21,721 nt of DNA, from positions 1 through 21,721 of the forward strand of contig CAZUMH010000055.1 in the NCBI GenBank assembly GCA_964621645.1. The letters run 5' to 3'. Source of the stretch: CAZUMH01 sp964621645 (GTDB lineage: Bacteria; Zhuqueibacterota; QNDG01; JAGLOF01). Below the pieces are notes generated by a model. The model did no database searches, was not told the origin of the DNA, and was given only the letters and a program-made list of their open reading frames with translations. This document shows positions 1 through 6,886 of the stretch, one piece after another; within the stretch, counting starts at the first letter, position 1, and each line of letters opens with the position of its first letter. The translations under genes and the position numbers were made by a program.

Positions 1-73
1 CGGCAGTCACTTTTCTTCAGATCCGCGGTCGCGGTCTGCTGAACTAATATTGTATCAGAGAAAAAAGGATTGA

Positions 74-850
74 TCAGCGTATGTAGATATTTCCATTGAG
101 TGTTTTTATCATTGCTTCCGCTCCACCACGGTTCAGGATTCCGATTTTCAATGAACCGCTGCTCTTGTCCGTGAAGAGCTTGATGCTGCTGTCGTGGAAG
201 ATTGCACCGTACTCCGTTTTCATTTTTAGATTCAAATTCGCCGCAGCCGGGAAGGTGAGGTCAATGTCGCCGCTGATGGAGGTAAACGCCATGGGTGTCT
301 CTGCCGGGATATCGGAGAATTTTACCAGAATATTTCCGTCAATCGTAGAAAGCATTGCTGGACCGGATACACCTATAAGTGTAATCGGTCCGTTGGTATT
401 GTTTATCTCCATCTCTCCGGTCACATTTGTTACTTCGATCCTGCCGTTATCATAGGTCTGCAGATGGAGATCCATGTTTCTGGGTACCATAATGTCAAGA
501 TCAACAGTCAAGCGCTCGGAATCAGTATAAATGGTTACATCATTGTTCCGTTCAACCGCGCTCAACTCCGGGACGGTGTTACTGTTTTTGCCTGATTTCG
601 CGACGCTTTCTCTGTATGTTGCAGTGGCCATAACCAGGGTGCCGTCATAGCCACTGACTTTAATGGAGCCCTTATAATGATTTACTCTGAGACGGCCGCT
701 CGAGGATGGCTGGGACAGGGGGATGGTTATCGTTTTCTTTTCCTCTATGAGCGGCTTACTGGATACCTGACCACCGGCTGTAAAAACAGCGGCGATTATC
801 AGGTATTTACAACATTTGAACCACTTGAGTGACTCTGTCCCGTACAGCAT
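74..850 (-). CDS. Secreted DUF4097-like beta-strand repeat protein
   Basis: The 258-residue product has a basic start and a hydrophobic stretch at about residues 16-27, which looks like a Sec signal peptide, so it is probably periplasmic or surface exposed. The rest is rich in short beta strands with recurring turns such as NNTNGPI, STIDGNI, TSISGDI and KTLNGNI spaced at 20-40 residues. This is the pattern of DUF4097/putative auto-transporter adhesin head (beta-helix-like) proteins, whose biochemical role is not settled. The ATG at 850 has an AAGGGA ribosome site 7 bases upstream and lies inside the end of the preceding HEAT-protein gene (44-base overlap), so the two are probably translationally coupled. 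It is the last visible gene of the sigma/anti-sigma operon and could be its output or its sensed partner. The family call is from fold pattern only. Confidence 0.72.
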   Translation of the reverse strand: MLYGTESLKWFKCCKYLIIAAVFTAGGQVSSKPLIEEKKTITIPLSQPSSSGRLRVNHYKGSIKVSGYDGTLVMATATYRESVAKSGKNSNTVPELSAVERNNDVTIYTDSERLTVDLDIMVPRNMDLHLQTYDNGRIEVTNVTGEMEINNTNGPITLIGVSGPAMLSTIDGNILVKFSDIPAETPMAFTSISGDIDLTFPAAANLNLKMKTEYGAIFHDSSIKLFTDKSSGSLKIGILNRGGAEAMIKTLNGNIYIR

Positions 851-1607
851 AATTAAGTCCCTTCTTTTCGAGAAGTCGATTGAGTTCGGGTGTTGCTTCT
901 TTTTCCTGCAATCTTCCCATCAATTCGGCCAGGGCAAGCTGAACCAGAGGGGATTCCTGCCGGTTGATTGATTCGATGAGTCCCTGCCGTACCCTGGGTT
1001 TCGCGGTAAAGCGCGATAACGTTTCGACGGTCGCCAGACGAACGTTTACATTCGGATCGCTGTTCAGCGTATGCATCAGCGCTGAAACGATTCGTATGTC
1101 GACATCGTTCCAATCCTCGGCTTGTGACACCGCTTTGAGCCGTTCCGATGGCGAATTCTGCTGCAGCTGTGAAAGCAGCAGCATTTCTTTCATCTGGCGT
1201 ATTTCCCCGGCCATTTGATTTATCCGGCTGCCGCCCACCGATCCCGGGGTTACCCAGGTGCCCAGGATCCAGCCGAGGATAATCAGAGCAAAGGCGTATC
1301 CCAGCCTCGGTAAGAAATTACGATCATGACGCTGCCATAGCTGCGGCAGCGATCTTTTTTCCCGAAGGTCTTGTTTGGCCTTCACGGTCTCTTCCGTCAA
1401 CATCCGGTAAAACTTCCGGTCAAGACTTTCCCGCGGTTCAGGAACGGGGATGTCATTCAACGAGAAGAAAAATTCTTTCAAATCTGAAAGTTTCTTCTCA
1501 GTATATCCCGCGGCCAGAAGCTGCTTTTTCAGCTCCTTTTTCCGTTCCGGAGGCGTCGTTTCATCCCAGTAATCCAGCACCAGTGATTCTATCGGAATTC
1601 GTGTCAT
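807..1607 (-). CDS. Single-span membrane protein with HEAT-like repeats, probable anti-sigma factor
   Basis: This 266-residue protein has a charged N-terminal half, one hydrophobic segment at about residues 103-120 and a helical C-terminal half. Residues about 165-265 contain alpha-helical pairs with HEAT-like signatures (SDPNVNVRLATVETLSRF, then SPLVQLALAELMGRL). By the positive-inside rule the basic N-terminus should be cytoplasmic and the HEAT part periplasmic. The gene starts 4 bases after the ECF sigma gene ends, and an AAGGA ribosome site overlaps the end of the sigma gene. Position and topology are those of an anti-sigma factor: an N-terminal sigma-binding segment, a membrane anchor and an outside sensor. 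There is no clear zinc-binding HxxxCxxC motif, so it is not a classical ZAS anti-sigma factor. The membrane and repeat calls are seen in the sequence; the anti-sigma role is inferred. Confidence 0.7.
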   Translation of the reverse strand: MTRIPIESLVLDYWDETTPPERKKELKKQLLAAGYTEKKLSDLKEFFFSLNDIPVPEPRESLDRKFYRMLTEETVKAKQDLREKRSLPQLWQRHDRNFLPRLGYAFALIILGWILGTWVTPGSVGGSRINQMAGEIRQMKEMLLLSQLQQNSPSERLKAVSQAEDWNDVDIRIVSALMHTLNSDPNVNVRLATVETLSRFTAKPRVRQGLIESINRQESPLVQLALAELMGRLQEKEATPELNRLLEKKGLNYAVRDRVTQVVQML

Positions 1608-1611
1608 GTCA

Positions 1612-2196
1612 CTATCCTTCCAATACGCTGTAAATCCCTTTTAATGACTCAATCGCCCGGAATACCCGGGCCTTAATCGTTCCTTCCGGGCAGTCACAGA
1701 TCTGACCAATTTCCTTGTAGGTCAGGCCCTGGAAACGCGAAAGAATGAGAACCTCTTTCTCCTGCGGGCTCAGTTGTCTCATCGCTTCCCGCAGCAGTAT
1801 TATCTGTTCATTCTTTACCAGAATCTCGTCGGCTCGCTCATCGGAGTCGATCTGTTCGTGTAAATCATCGATGATGTATCTGCTGTTGCTGTGATAGTGG
1901 TCGATGGCCAGATTACGGGCGATTCGATAGAGCCAGGTGGAGAACTTACCTTCGCCGCTGTATTTTCGGCGATATTTCAGAACCCGGTAGAACAGTGTCT
2001 GTACCAGGTCTTCACTGGCCTCCCGGCTGCCGCAGAACTGGTAAAAGAAGGCGTACATCGGTTTCTTATAGCGTTCAAAGAGCAGGGCCAGCTTGTCGAG
2101 TTTTCCTTCACGGACCTGTAACATAAGCTCTACATCTGAGTGCACTATCGATCCGCCTCTTGGTTTCCCCTTTTTACTGTTCAATTCCGCAGACAC
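1612..2196 (-). CDS. ECF-type RNA polymerase sigma factor
   Basis: The 194-residue protein has only sigma regions 2 and 4, the mark of ECF (group IV) sigma factors. Region 2 spans about residues 37-106, with the SREASEDLVQ segment and the core-binding/-10 helix FSTWLYRIARNLAIDHYH. Region 4 spans about 138-188, with a helix-turn-helix around LTYKEIGQICDCPEGTIKARVFRA. It directs RNA polymerase to a small set of promoters. The start at 2196 is a GTG with a poor ribosome site; a second GTG at codon 18 (position 2145) has AGAGG upstream and may be the true start. It is first in a three-gene operon with the HEAT membrane protein and the DUF4097-like protein, so its activity is probably held back by the membrane protein. 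The sigma call is firm; the regulon is unknown. Confidence 0.93.
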   Translation of the reverse strand: MSAELNSKKGKPRGGSIVHSDVELMLQVREGKLDKLALLFERYKKPMYAFFYQFCGSREASEDLVQTLFYRVLKYRRKYSGEGKFSTWLYRIARNLAIDHYHSNSRYIIDDLHEQIDSDERADEILVKNEQIILLREAMRQLSPQEKEVLILSRFQGLTYKEIGQICDCPEGTIKARVFRAIESLKGIYSVLEG

Positions 2197-2223
2197 AGAA
2201 AGCTGTGCCTGGATCTTTCCGCA

Positions 2224-2255
2224 TTAGTAACACTGCTGCCGATTAAAAAGGTTGC
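2224..2255 (-). promoter_or_regulatory. Candidate ECF-type promoter of the sigma operon
   Basis: Read on the minus strand, GCAACC (2255-2250) followed by a T run, a spacer of about 18 bases and GTTACTAA (2231-2224) resembles the 'AACC' -35 element and short -10 element of ECF promoters. It lies about 28 bases before the GTG of the sigma gene, giving a short leader. This fits the common autoregulation of ECF operons. No experimentally known consensus for this sigma is available, so the call is by pattern only. Confidence 0.38.
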
Positions 2256-2421
2256 GAAATAATCATCGTGAGGCAGTCAGTGCATAGTAAGGGAAAATTG
2301 GGGAGAAATCAAATAATTTTTATCCAGCAGGGAATGGATCGTCTCTATTTAATCCCTAAACCGGAAATGCTGTAGAACAGTTCCTGTCCAGATAACATAC
2401 TTTTATATTTCAGTATAAAAG

Positions 2422-2450
2422 AAAAGCCGGGGCATTCTGCCCCGGCTTTT
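2422..2450. terminator. Bidirectional rho-independent terminator
   Basis: A 13-base perfect inverted repeat (AAAAGCCGGGGCA, loop TTC, TGCCCCGGCTTTT) has A and T tracts on both sides. It lies just past the end of the FadL-type gene on the minus strand and insulates that gene from the downstream sigma operon. The rest of 2197-2471 shows only the candidate ECF promoter. Confidence 0.93.
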
Positions 2451-2471
2451 TATTATAAATAGTAATTCTGT

Positions 2472-3971
2472 TTACAGATTGATCTGGGTTCCCAGAGTAA
2501 AGACCCAGGCGCTGAAATTGTAAACGCCGGCGTAATTGTCGGCAACGCCGGTGCTCTGATCGAAGCTGTATGTGTCGATGGTCTTCTCGCCGAAGATCAC
2601 GCGTTCACAGGCCAGGTTGATGCTGGCTGGTCCCAGATTGTAGCCCAGACCTCCGGTAACAACATAACGACGGTTGGGATCAAGAAGAGTGGGATTCATG
2701 GTCTCATCGGGTACCGGGGTATCGGTGGTGTAGAAACCGAGCCTGATGGCCATCTTGGAGCTGGCCCAGTATTCGCAGCCCGCTCCCAGTTCGATGGTAT
2801 TCACCCAGTTCTGTTTCAGGGCAATAGCATCTCCACCTTCGACGTTTACGGTAATGACATCCCAGGTGGCCCAGTTCGTCCAGGAGGCGTCCGCTACCAG
2901 GGTCAGTTTGTCTGAGAATTTGTAGGCAATACCGCCGCCCAGGGTCATGGGCAGGGGCAGGTCAGCCGTCACGTCATCGGTTGAGGAGATGTTTACCCCG
3001 CTGAAGGCGCCAATAAGGCTCTGTTTTGTAGCAGTTCCGGTGGGATCCGCGGCACTGGCGAAGGCTGCATCGGGGACACCGGTCAGGATAGCCACCTTGG
3101 TGGGATCGCCGGGCATGATGTAGGTTTGCTTGTTATCCCCTGAAAGTTTAAGGTCAGTGAAGTAGCGGCCGGAAAGACCGATGGAGAGTTTGTCAGTGGC
3201 CTTGAACAGAAAGCCGAAATTGGCCCCGTAGGCTGATCCGGTGCCTTTCAGGTTGTTCTCTACCATGATGCGGTATTGGTCCGCGGTCAGGTCAGGCAGG
3301 GTGACACCAAATCCGGCCAGGCCGACCTGAAGAGCCGGCCAGCTTGCCGCAGCCGGATTGAAGGCCAGCTTAACCATATCGAGATCCATCTTGCCCCAGA
3401 TGTAGCTGAGGCCCAAACCGAAGGAGAGTTTGTCGGAAAATTTGAAGGCGACCGTGGGCTGAATGACAATCACCTGATGGTCGCTGTAACTCTCTTTCGT
3501 CTTGGAAATGCCGGTGGCGTTGCCGTAATTATCGGGAACTTTCACCAGATCCCATTCAGTCCCGAGTCCGAAAGGCGCATAGACGCTTATTCCCAGGGTC
3601 ATTTTTTCCATGCCGTTATAAAAGATAGCGAGTGAAGGAACCAGGAAATTTCTGGGAGAGGCTTCTCTTTCGGTTGTATACATTCCTGAAAAGGGAGCCC
3701 AGGCTGCGGGATAGGATGCGGCAGTATAGTTGCCGCGGGGCATGATGTAGCCTCCGGAAAAACCTATGGTCCATTTCCCCTTAAGCTGGGTAAGGCCGGC
3801 CGGGTTGAAATAGATGGCACTCCAGTCGTCGGACAGACCACGGAAACAGCTTCCCATGGCGGTAGATCGTGCTCCTACCGTGCCGATCTGGGTGCCGTTG
3901 CTGGCGCCGGCCTCTGTTACTATTACAAGACAAAGAAGTGCGATGACTAATAGACTGAGACTCTTTTTCAT
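2472..3971 (-). CDS. OmpP1/FadL-family outer-membrane transporter
   Basis: The product (499 residues from the chosen start) is an outer-membrane beta barrel of the FadL/TodX/OmpP1 family, which moves hydrophobic molecules such as long-chain fatty acids or aromatic hydrocarbons through the outer membrane. A signal peptide covers about residues 1-24 (KK then a long hydrophobic run, ending AGA-SNG). The family hallmark is just after it: a small-residue-rich 'hatch' with SAIYFNPAGL. The remainder alternates polar and aromatic strands (FKFSDKLSFGLGLSYIWG, FKATDKLSIGLSGRYF, YKFSDKLTLVADASWTNW) typical of barrel strands. Start choice: the first ATG (3980) touches the GGAGG ribosome site, so the ATG at 3971, 9 bases after it, is preferred. 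It is a single-gene unit with its own promoter and terminator. The substrate cannot be told from sequence. Confidence 0.92.
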   Translation of the reverse strand: MKKSLSLLVIALLCLVIVTEAGASNGTQIGTVGARSTAMGSCFRGLSDDWSAIYFNPAGLTQLKGKWTIGFSGGYIMPRGNYTAASYPAAWAPFSGMYTTEREASPRNFLVPSLAIFYNGMEKMTLGISVYAPFGLGTEWDLVKVPDNYGNATGISKTKESYSDHQVIVIQPTVAFKFSDKLSFGLGLSYIWGKMDLDMVKLAFNPAAASWPALQVGLAGFGVTLPDLTADQYRIMVENNLKGTGSAYGANFGFLFKATDKLSIGLSGRYFTDLKLSGDNKQTYIMPGDPTKVAILTGVPDAAFASAADPTGTATKQSLIGAFSGVNISSTDDVTADLPLPMTLGGGIAYKFSDKLTLVADASWTNWATWDVITVNVEGGDAIALKQNWVNTIELGAGCEYWASSKMAIRLGFYTTDTPVPDETMNPTLLDPNRRYVVTGGLGYNLGPASINLACERVIFGEKTIDTYSFDQSTGVADNYAGVYNFSAWVFTLGTQINL

Positions 3972-4135
3972 TTGAATCATCCTCCCGTTGATTGGTTTGA
4001 TTTGATGTGTCTCTGGATTACCAGGGAAAATAAATGGTTATCTCATCTTTCTTGTATACCTGAAATGGCAACAAGACATACGGGTAATTCTATTCTGATT
4101 GAGTTTTGATTGCGGATACTCATTAGATTGAAACC

Positions 4136-4165
4136 AATATACTATACAAAATAAGAAAAAGTCAA
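4136..4165 (-). promoter_or_regulatory. Candidate sigma-70 promoter for the FadL-type gene
   Basis: On the minus strand TTGACT (4165-4160) and TATATT (4141-4136) are separated by 18 bases in an AT-rich context. It would give a leader of about 155 bases before the porin start. Confidence 0.5.
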
Positions 4166-4240
4166 CTGATTTTTCCTTCACAGTGATTGTGTCCCTGGTG
4201 AAGAGAGATATGTATTCCCCGGTTGCCGGGTAAAAACATC

Positions 4241-4269
4241 TTGAAGAATTGAGCCTTGTTTCGTATATT
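4241..4269 (+). promoter_or_regulatory. Candidate sigma-70 promoter for the SPOR lipoprotein gene
   Basis: TTGAAG (4241-4246) and TATATT (4264-4269) are separated by 17 bases, close to the sigma-70 consensus. A start about 7 bases later leaves a leader of about 20 bases before the ribosome site AAGGAG at 4286. Confidence 0.6.
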
Positions 4270-4295
4270 TCAGACAGCATTGAACAAGGAGTATC

Positions 4296-4814
4296 ATGAT
4301 GAGATTAAAAGGTATATTCCTCCTGATAACATTGGGCTTATTTTTATCCTGCTCCGCTTCGAAATTCGGCTGGGTCGCTGAAGATCAGGACAACCACAGG
4401 AGCGGAAGGATAAAGATGAAAGAGGATTTTGACCCCCTGACACTTCAGGATGATGATATCGTCATAGAATCGCAACAGTACGAAAAAGCAGAAAATGCAG
4501 AGGAAAGGACACATCAGCCTGTCGTCATGGAAGATAAAAAACCAGCAGAAAAGCCCATTGAAGTACAGGGTTATCGGGTTCAAATCATGATCGGCAAAGA
4601 TGAAGAGAAGATCCAGGAAGAAAAGAAAAAAGTAATATTCAAGTTTCACTATCCCGTATATGTGGAATTTGAGACACCCTATTATAAAATTCGTATCGGC
4701 GATTTCACCGATCAGGATGAGGCCGTACGGGTGAGAGAGGAAGCTAAAAGAAAAGGATATCCGGATGCGTTTATTGCCAGGTGCATGGTCAAGAGCTCCG
4801 GATCTCAGCAATAG
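4296..4814 (+). CDS. SPOR-domain lipoprotein
   Basis: A 172-residue protein with a lipoprotein signal (basic start, hydrophobic core, LFLSC with the lipidated Cys at residue 19), so it should be anchored to a membrane facing the periplasm. Residues about 25-90 are charged, low-complexity linker. Residues about 92-166 are a SPOR domain: GYRVQIMIGKDEEK opens it, then a helix, YPVYVEFETPYYKIRIGDF, and RVREEAKRKGYPDAFI closes it. SPOR domains bind peptidoglycan strands stripped of stem peptides, typically at division sites. Two adjacent ATGs (4296 and 4299) share the AAGGAG site; the second has the better 7-base spacing. It has its own promoter and a downstream terminator, so it is likely expressed alone. 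Domain call firm; cell-division role inferred from the family. Confidence 0.88.
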   Translation: MMRLKGIFLLITLGLFLSCSASKFGWVAEDQDNHRSGRIKMKEDFDPLTLQDDDIVIESQQYEKAENAEERTHQPVVMEDKKPAEKPIEVQGYRVQIMIGKDEEKIQEEKKKVIFKFHYPVYVEFETPYYKIRIGDFTDQDEAVRVREEAKRKGYPDAFIARCMVKSSGSQQ

Positions 4815-4851
4815 AACTCCTCTTGCAGACATAGGTCAAGCGCAAAGGTAA

Positions 4852-4882
4852 GGCGGTGTTCTCCCCTGGAGGCGCCGTTTTT
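4852..4882 (+). terminator. Rho-independent terminator after the SPOR gene
   Basis: GGCG (4852) pairs with CGCC (4873-4876) and CTCC (4861-4864) with GGAG (4868-4871) around a CCT loop, with an internal bulge. TTTTT follows at 4878. It is placed 38 bases after the stop codon. Confidence 0.6.
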
Positions 4883-4903
4883 CTTTAACTGCGGTATGGC
4901 CGT

Positions 4904-4947
4904 CCCCTGAATTACCTCTTGAATCAGGGGGAAAAAAATATTAAATT
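4904..4947 (+). promoter_or_regulatory. Candidate yebC promoter with overlapping inverted repeat
   Basis: TTGAAT (4919-4924), 17 bases and TAAATT (4942-4947) form a sigma-70-like promoter 30 bases before the yebC start. A perfect 7-base inverted repeat, CCCCTGA (4904-4910) and TCAGGGG (4924-4930), touches the end of the -35 box. It has no T run, so it is not a terminator and could instead be an operator. Confidence 0.4.
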
Positions 4948-5145
4948 ATTTGAAGTTATGGTTGTAGGAGGAACATATGTCAGGCCACTCTAAATGGAGT
5001 ACAATAAAAAGAAAGAAGGAAAAAGCGGATGCGGCGCGCGGGAAAATATTTACACGGCTCATCCGTGAAATAACCACAGCGGCGCGTACGGGCGGTGGCT
5101 ATGAAGAGTCCAACCCGCGTCTGCGATCGGCAGTGGAAGCGGCCA

Positions 5146-5229
5146 AAGGCGCCAACATGCCCAAAGATACCATTGAAAAAGTCAAACCAATAACGATTTT
5201 TACTCACTGGTGGAAGGCGCCAACATGCC
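5146..5229 (+). repeat. 16-bp direct repeat bounding a 68-bp insert in yebC
   Basis: AAGGCGCCAACATGCC is present twice with a 68-base period (5146-5161 and 5214-5229). Similarity continues weakly on both sides: VEAAKGANMPKDTIEK-VK against VEGANMPAANIEKAVK. This suggests a diverged tandem copy of one short yebC segment rather than foreign DNA. The period is not a multiple of three, so the reading frame changes. Confidence 0.85.
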
Positions 5230-5785
5230 GGCCGCGAATATTGAGAAGGCGGTTAAACGAGGCACCGGTGAGCTGCCGGGCGTGATATATGAAGAAAAGA
5301 GCTATGAAGGCTATGGCCCGGGAGGAGTGGCCATCCTCATTGAAACGCTGACTGACAATACCAATCGGACCACAGCGGATATCAGGCACCTGCTCAGCAA
5401 ACATGCCGGAAATCTGGGAGAGACAGGATGCGTTTCCTGGATGTTCGAGAAAAAGGGACTGATTGCGGTGAGTAAGGACAGCTGTACAGAAGAACGGTTG
5501 ATGGATATCGTGCTGGACGCCGGAGCCGAAGATATATCAGATGAAGGGGAAGAATTCGAAGTCGTATGCCCTCCTGAACAATTCGAAGCGGTGCGGGCGA
5601 TGCTGGCTGAGCAGAATATACCAACTGTTTCAGCCGAACTGACCATGATCCCTAAAACCACGGTGAAGATTGAAGGCAAGCAGGCCGATCAGATGATGAA
5701 GTTAATGGATGGGTTGGACGAATGCGACGATGTTCAGCAGGTATATGCCAATTTCAATCTGGTGGAATCTCCGGAGGGGAGCTGA
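5210..5785 (+). CDS. C-terminal YebC fragment (domains 2 and 3), possible separate product
   Basis: This open frame could start at the GTG at 5210 and gives 191 residues, covering most of YebC after the first 50 or so residues. There is no convincing ribosome site before the GTG, and it overlaps the N-terminal fragment by 76 bases, so independent translation would rely on reinitiation or frameshifting. The frame is free of further damage, which argues that the break is recent or tolerated. It ends 7 bases before the ruvC start. It is the downstream half of the gene listed above rather than a distinct gene. Confidence 0.45.
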   Translation: MEGANMPAANIEKAVKRGTGELPGVIYEEKSYEGYGPGGVAILIETLTDNTNRTTADIRHLLSKHAGNLGETGCVSWMFEKKGLIAVSKDSCTEERLMDIVLDAGAEDISDEGEEFEVVCPPEQFEAVRAMLAEQNIPTVSAELTMIPKTTVKIEGKQADQMMKLMDGLDECDDVQQVYANFNLVESPEGS

Positions 5786-5792
5786 GAGGGAC

Positions 5793-6284
5793 ATGATTAT
5801 TCTGGGGATCGATCCTGGTACACGCTTGCTCGGATACGGTGTGATCGAGACGCAGGGTAATTGTTTTCGCGCGCTGGAATACGGAACAATACAAATAGAT
5901 GTTGATCTTTCATTTCCGGAAAAACTGGTAAGAATACATCACCTGGTTGATGAGATAATTCAACGCTGCCATCCCGATGAAGTGGCGGTAGAAGAGAGCT
6001 ATGTGACTCAGAATGCCAAGACGACGCTGAGGCTGGGTCACGCTCGAGGGGTAATATTGCTGGCCGCGGCGGCTCATAATAAAAAAATCGGTGAATACGC
6101 ACCCCGAACCGTGAAACAGGCGGTCTGCGGCAGCGGCAGGGCCAGTAAGGATCAGATCAAGAGAATGGTGGCCAGTATGTTAGGTATCGATACCGCAGGA
6201 TTGTCGGAGGACGCTTCCGACGCGCTTGCGATATCACTGTGCCATGCCCTGCGCGGGTCATTTACTATGGCGATACTGAGATGA
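5793..6284 (+). CDS. ruvC: Holliday junction resolvase RuvC
   Basis: RuvC is the dimeric, metal-dependent nuclease that cuts Holliday junctions after RuvAB branch migration. The 163-residue product has the RNase H-like fold signatures: MIILGIDPG with catalytic Asp7, AVEESYV with Glu67/Glu68, and SEDASDALA with acidic residues Asp140 and Asp143. All four acidic positions are present. The start at 5793 is chosen because the protein then begins at the family's usual first residue and GAGAGGG lies just upstream; the frame is open further upstream but only over yebC. Its TGA overlaps the ruvA ATG (ATGA at 6281-6284), so the two are translationally coupled. Confidence 0.96.
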   Translation: MIILGIDPGTRLLGYGVIETQGNCFRALEYGTIQIDVDLSFPEKLVRIHHLVDEIIQRCHPDEVAVEESYVTQNAKTTLRLGHARGVILLAAAAHNKKIGEYAPRTVKQAVCGSGRASKDQIKRMVASMLGIDTAGLSEDASDALAISLCHALRGSFTMAILR

Positions 6285-6871
6285 TAACCAGTCTGTCCGG
6301 AAAACTGATTTCCAAAAGCCCCGCCCTGGTCGTGGTCGAGAATGGCGGAATCGGGTTTGAGGTACACATTTCTCTGACCACCTATGAAGATCTGGGGGGA
6401 ACAGGGGAAGAGGTGCGGCTTTATACCCATCTGCACGTACGGGAGGATTTGCTCCAGCTTTACGGTTTTTCATCATCTGAGGAAAGAACTCTGTTCCGGC
6501 TGCTGATATCTGTTTCTGGTGTGGGACCGAGGGTGGCTCAGGGAGTGCTATCCGGTTTTTCCGTGGAGGAATTCAAACAGGCCGTTCTGCAGAATAATGT
6601 GGCACGGCTTAAATCAGCTCCTGGGATCGGCCAGAAGACCGCCGAACGGCTGGCATTGGAACTGAAGGATAAGATCCGTGATGTACCTTCCCGCGGGATT
6701 CCGGGAGAAGATAGTTATGTCGCGGGGACCGCCTATGAGGAAGCGGTACTCGCCCTGGTTTCTTTGGGGCACACCCGCTCTCGGGCTGAGGAAGCGGTGA
6801 AAAAAGCCTCCCGGGATGAACCGGGATTGGGAATTGAGGAATTGATACGAAAGTCGCTGCGAGGCATGTAA
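6281..6871 (+). CDS. ruvA: Holliday junction DNA helicase subunit RuvA
   Basis: RuvA binds the four-way junction as a tetramer and loads RuvB rings. The 196-residue protein shows the family order: an N-terminal OB fold (MITSLSGKL, VVVENGGIGFEVHI), two helix-hairpin-helix motifs (ISVSGVGPRVAQ and SAPGIGQKTAERLALELKDK), a variable acidic linker and a C-terminal RuvB-binding domain (YEEAVLALVSLGHTRSRAEEAVKKA). The ATG at 6281 overlaps the ruvC stop. A longer open frame upstream has no support. Gene order ruvC-ruvA-ruvB is the common bacterial arrangement. Confidence 0.97.
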   Translation: MITSLSGKLISKSPALVVVENGGIGFEVHISLTTYEDLGGTGEEVRLYTHLHVREDLLQLYGFSSSEERTLFRLLISVSGVGPRVAQGVLSGFSVEEFKQAVLQNNVARLKSAPGIGQKTAERLALELKDKIRDVPSRGIPGEDSYVAGTAYEEAVLALVSLGHTRSRAEEAVKKASRDEPGLGIEELIRKSLRGM

Positions 6872-6886
6872 AAGGAGCTGCTGCGG

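Larger units (their letters stand above)
3972..4295. other. Divergent intergenic region
   Basis: These 324 bases separate the minus-strand porin from the plus-strand lipoprotein gene. The stretch is AT-rich and holds one good sigma-70-like promoter for each side, described separately. The predicted porin leader is long (about 155 bases), which leaves room for post-transcriptional control, but no clear riboswitch or hairpin is seen. An 80-codon minus-strand reading frame here has no ribosome site and overlaps the promoter, so it is not called. Confidence 0.6.
4977..5785 (+). pseudogene. yebC: YebC/PmpR-family protein gene, frame-disrupted by a 68-bp insert
   Basis: YebC-family proteins bind RNA or DNA; they act as transcription regulators or as translation factors at ribosome-stalling sites. 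The N-terminal frame starts at the ATG at 4977 with a strong AGGAGG site and reads the classic MSGHSKWSTIKRKK, DAARGKIFTRLIREI and NPRLRSAVEAAKGANMP. It then loses similarity and stops at 5285. The family sequence resumes in another frame at EGANMPAANIEKAVKRGTGEL and runs, complete, to the stop at 5785 (YEGYGPGGVAILIETL and the rest). The sequence AAGGCGCCAACATGCC occurs at 5146-5161 and again at 5214-5229, 68 bases later; joining at this repeat gives an intact 246-residue protein, the normal family length. So the gene carries a partial duplication or insert. It is either a pseudogene, a split gene, a recoded (bypass) gene or an assembly artefact. It heads the ruvCAB run. Confidence 0.85.

Noticed and set aside
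4038..4280. Minus-strand 80-codon reading frame between the porin and the SPOR gene
   Set aside because: It overlaps two good promoters, lacks a ribosome site and resembles no protein family.
4904..4930. Terminator upstream of yebC
   Set aside because: The hairpin is followed by an A run on the plus strand and no T run follows on the minus strand.
5709..5792. Longer RuvC N-terminus
   Set aside because: The extra 28 codons lie within the yebC 3' end in another frame and the family starts at the ATG at 5793.
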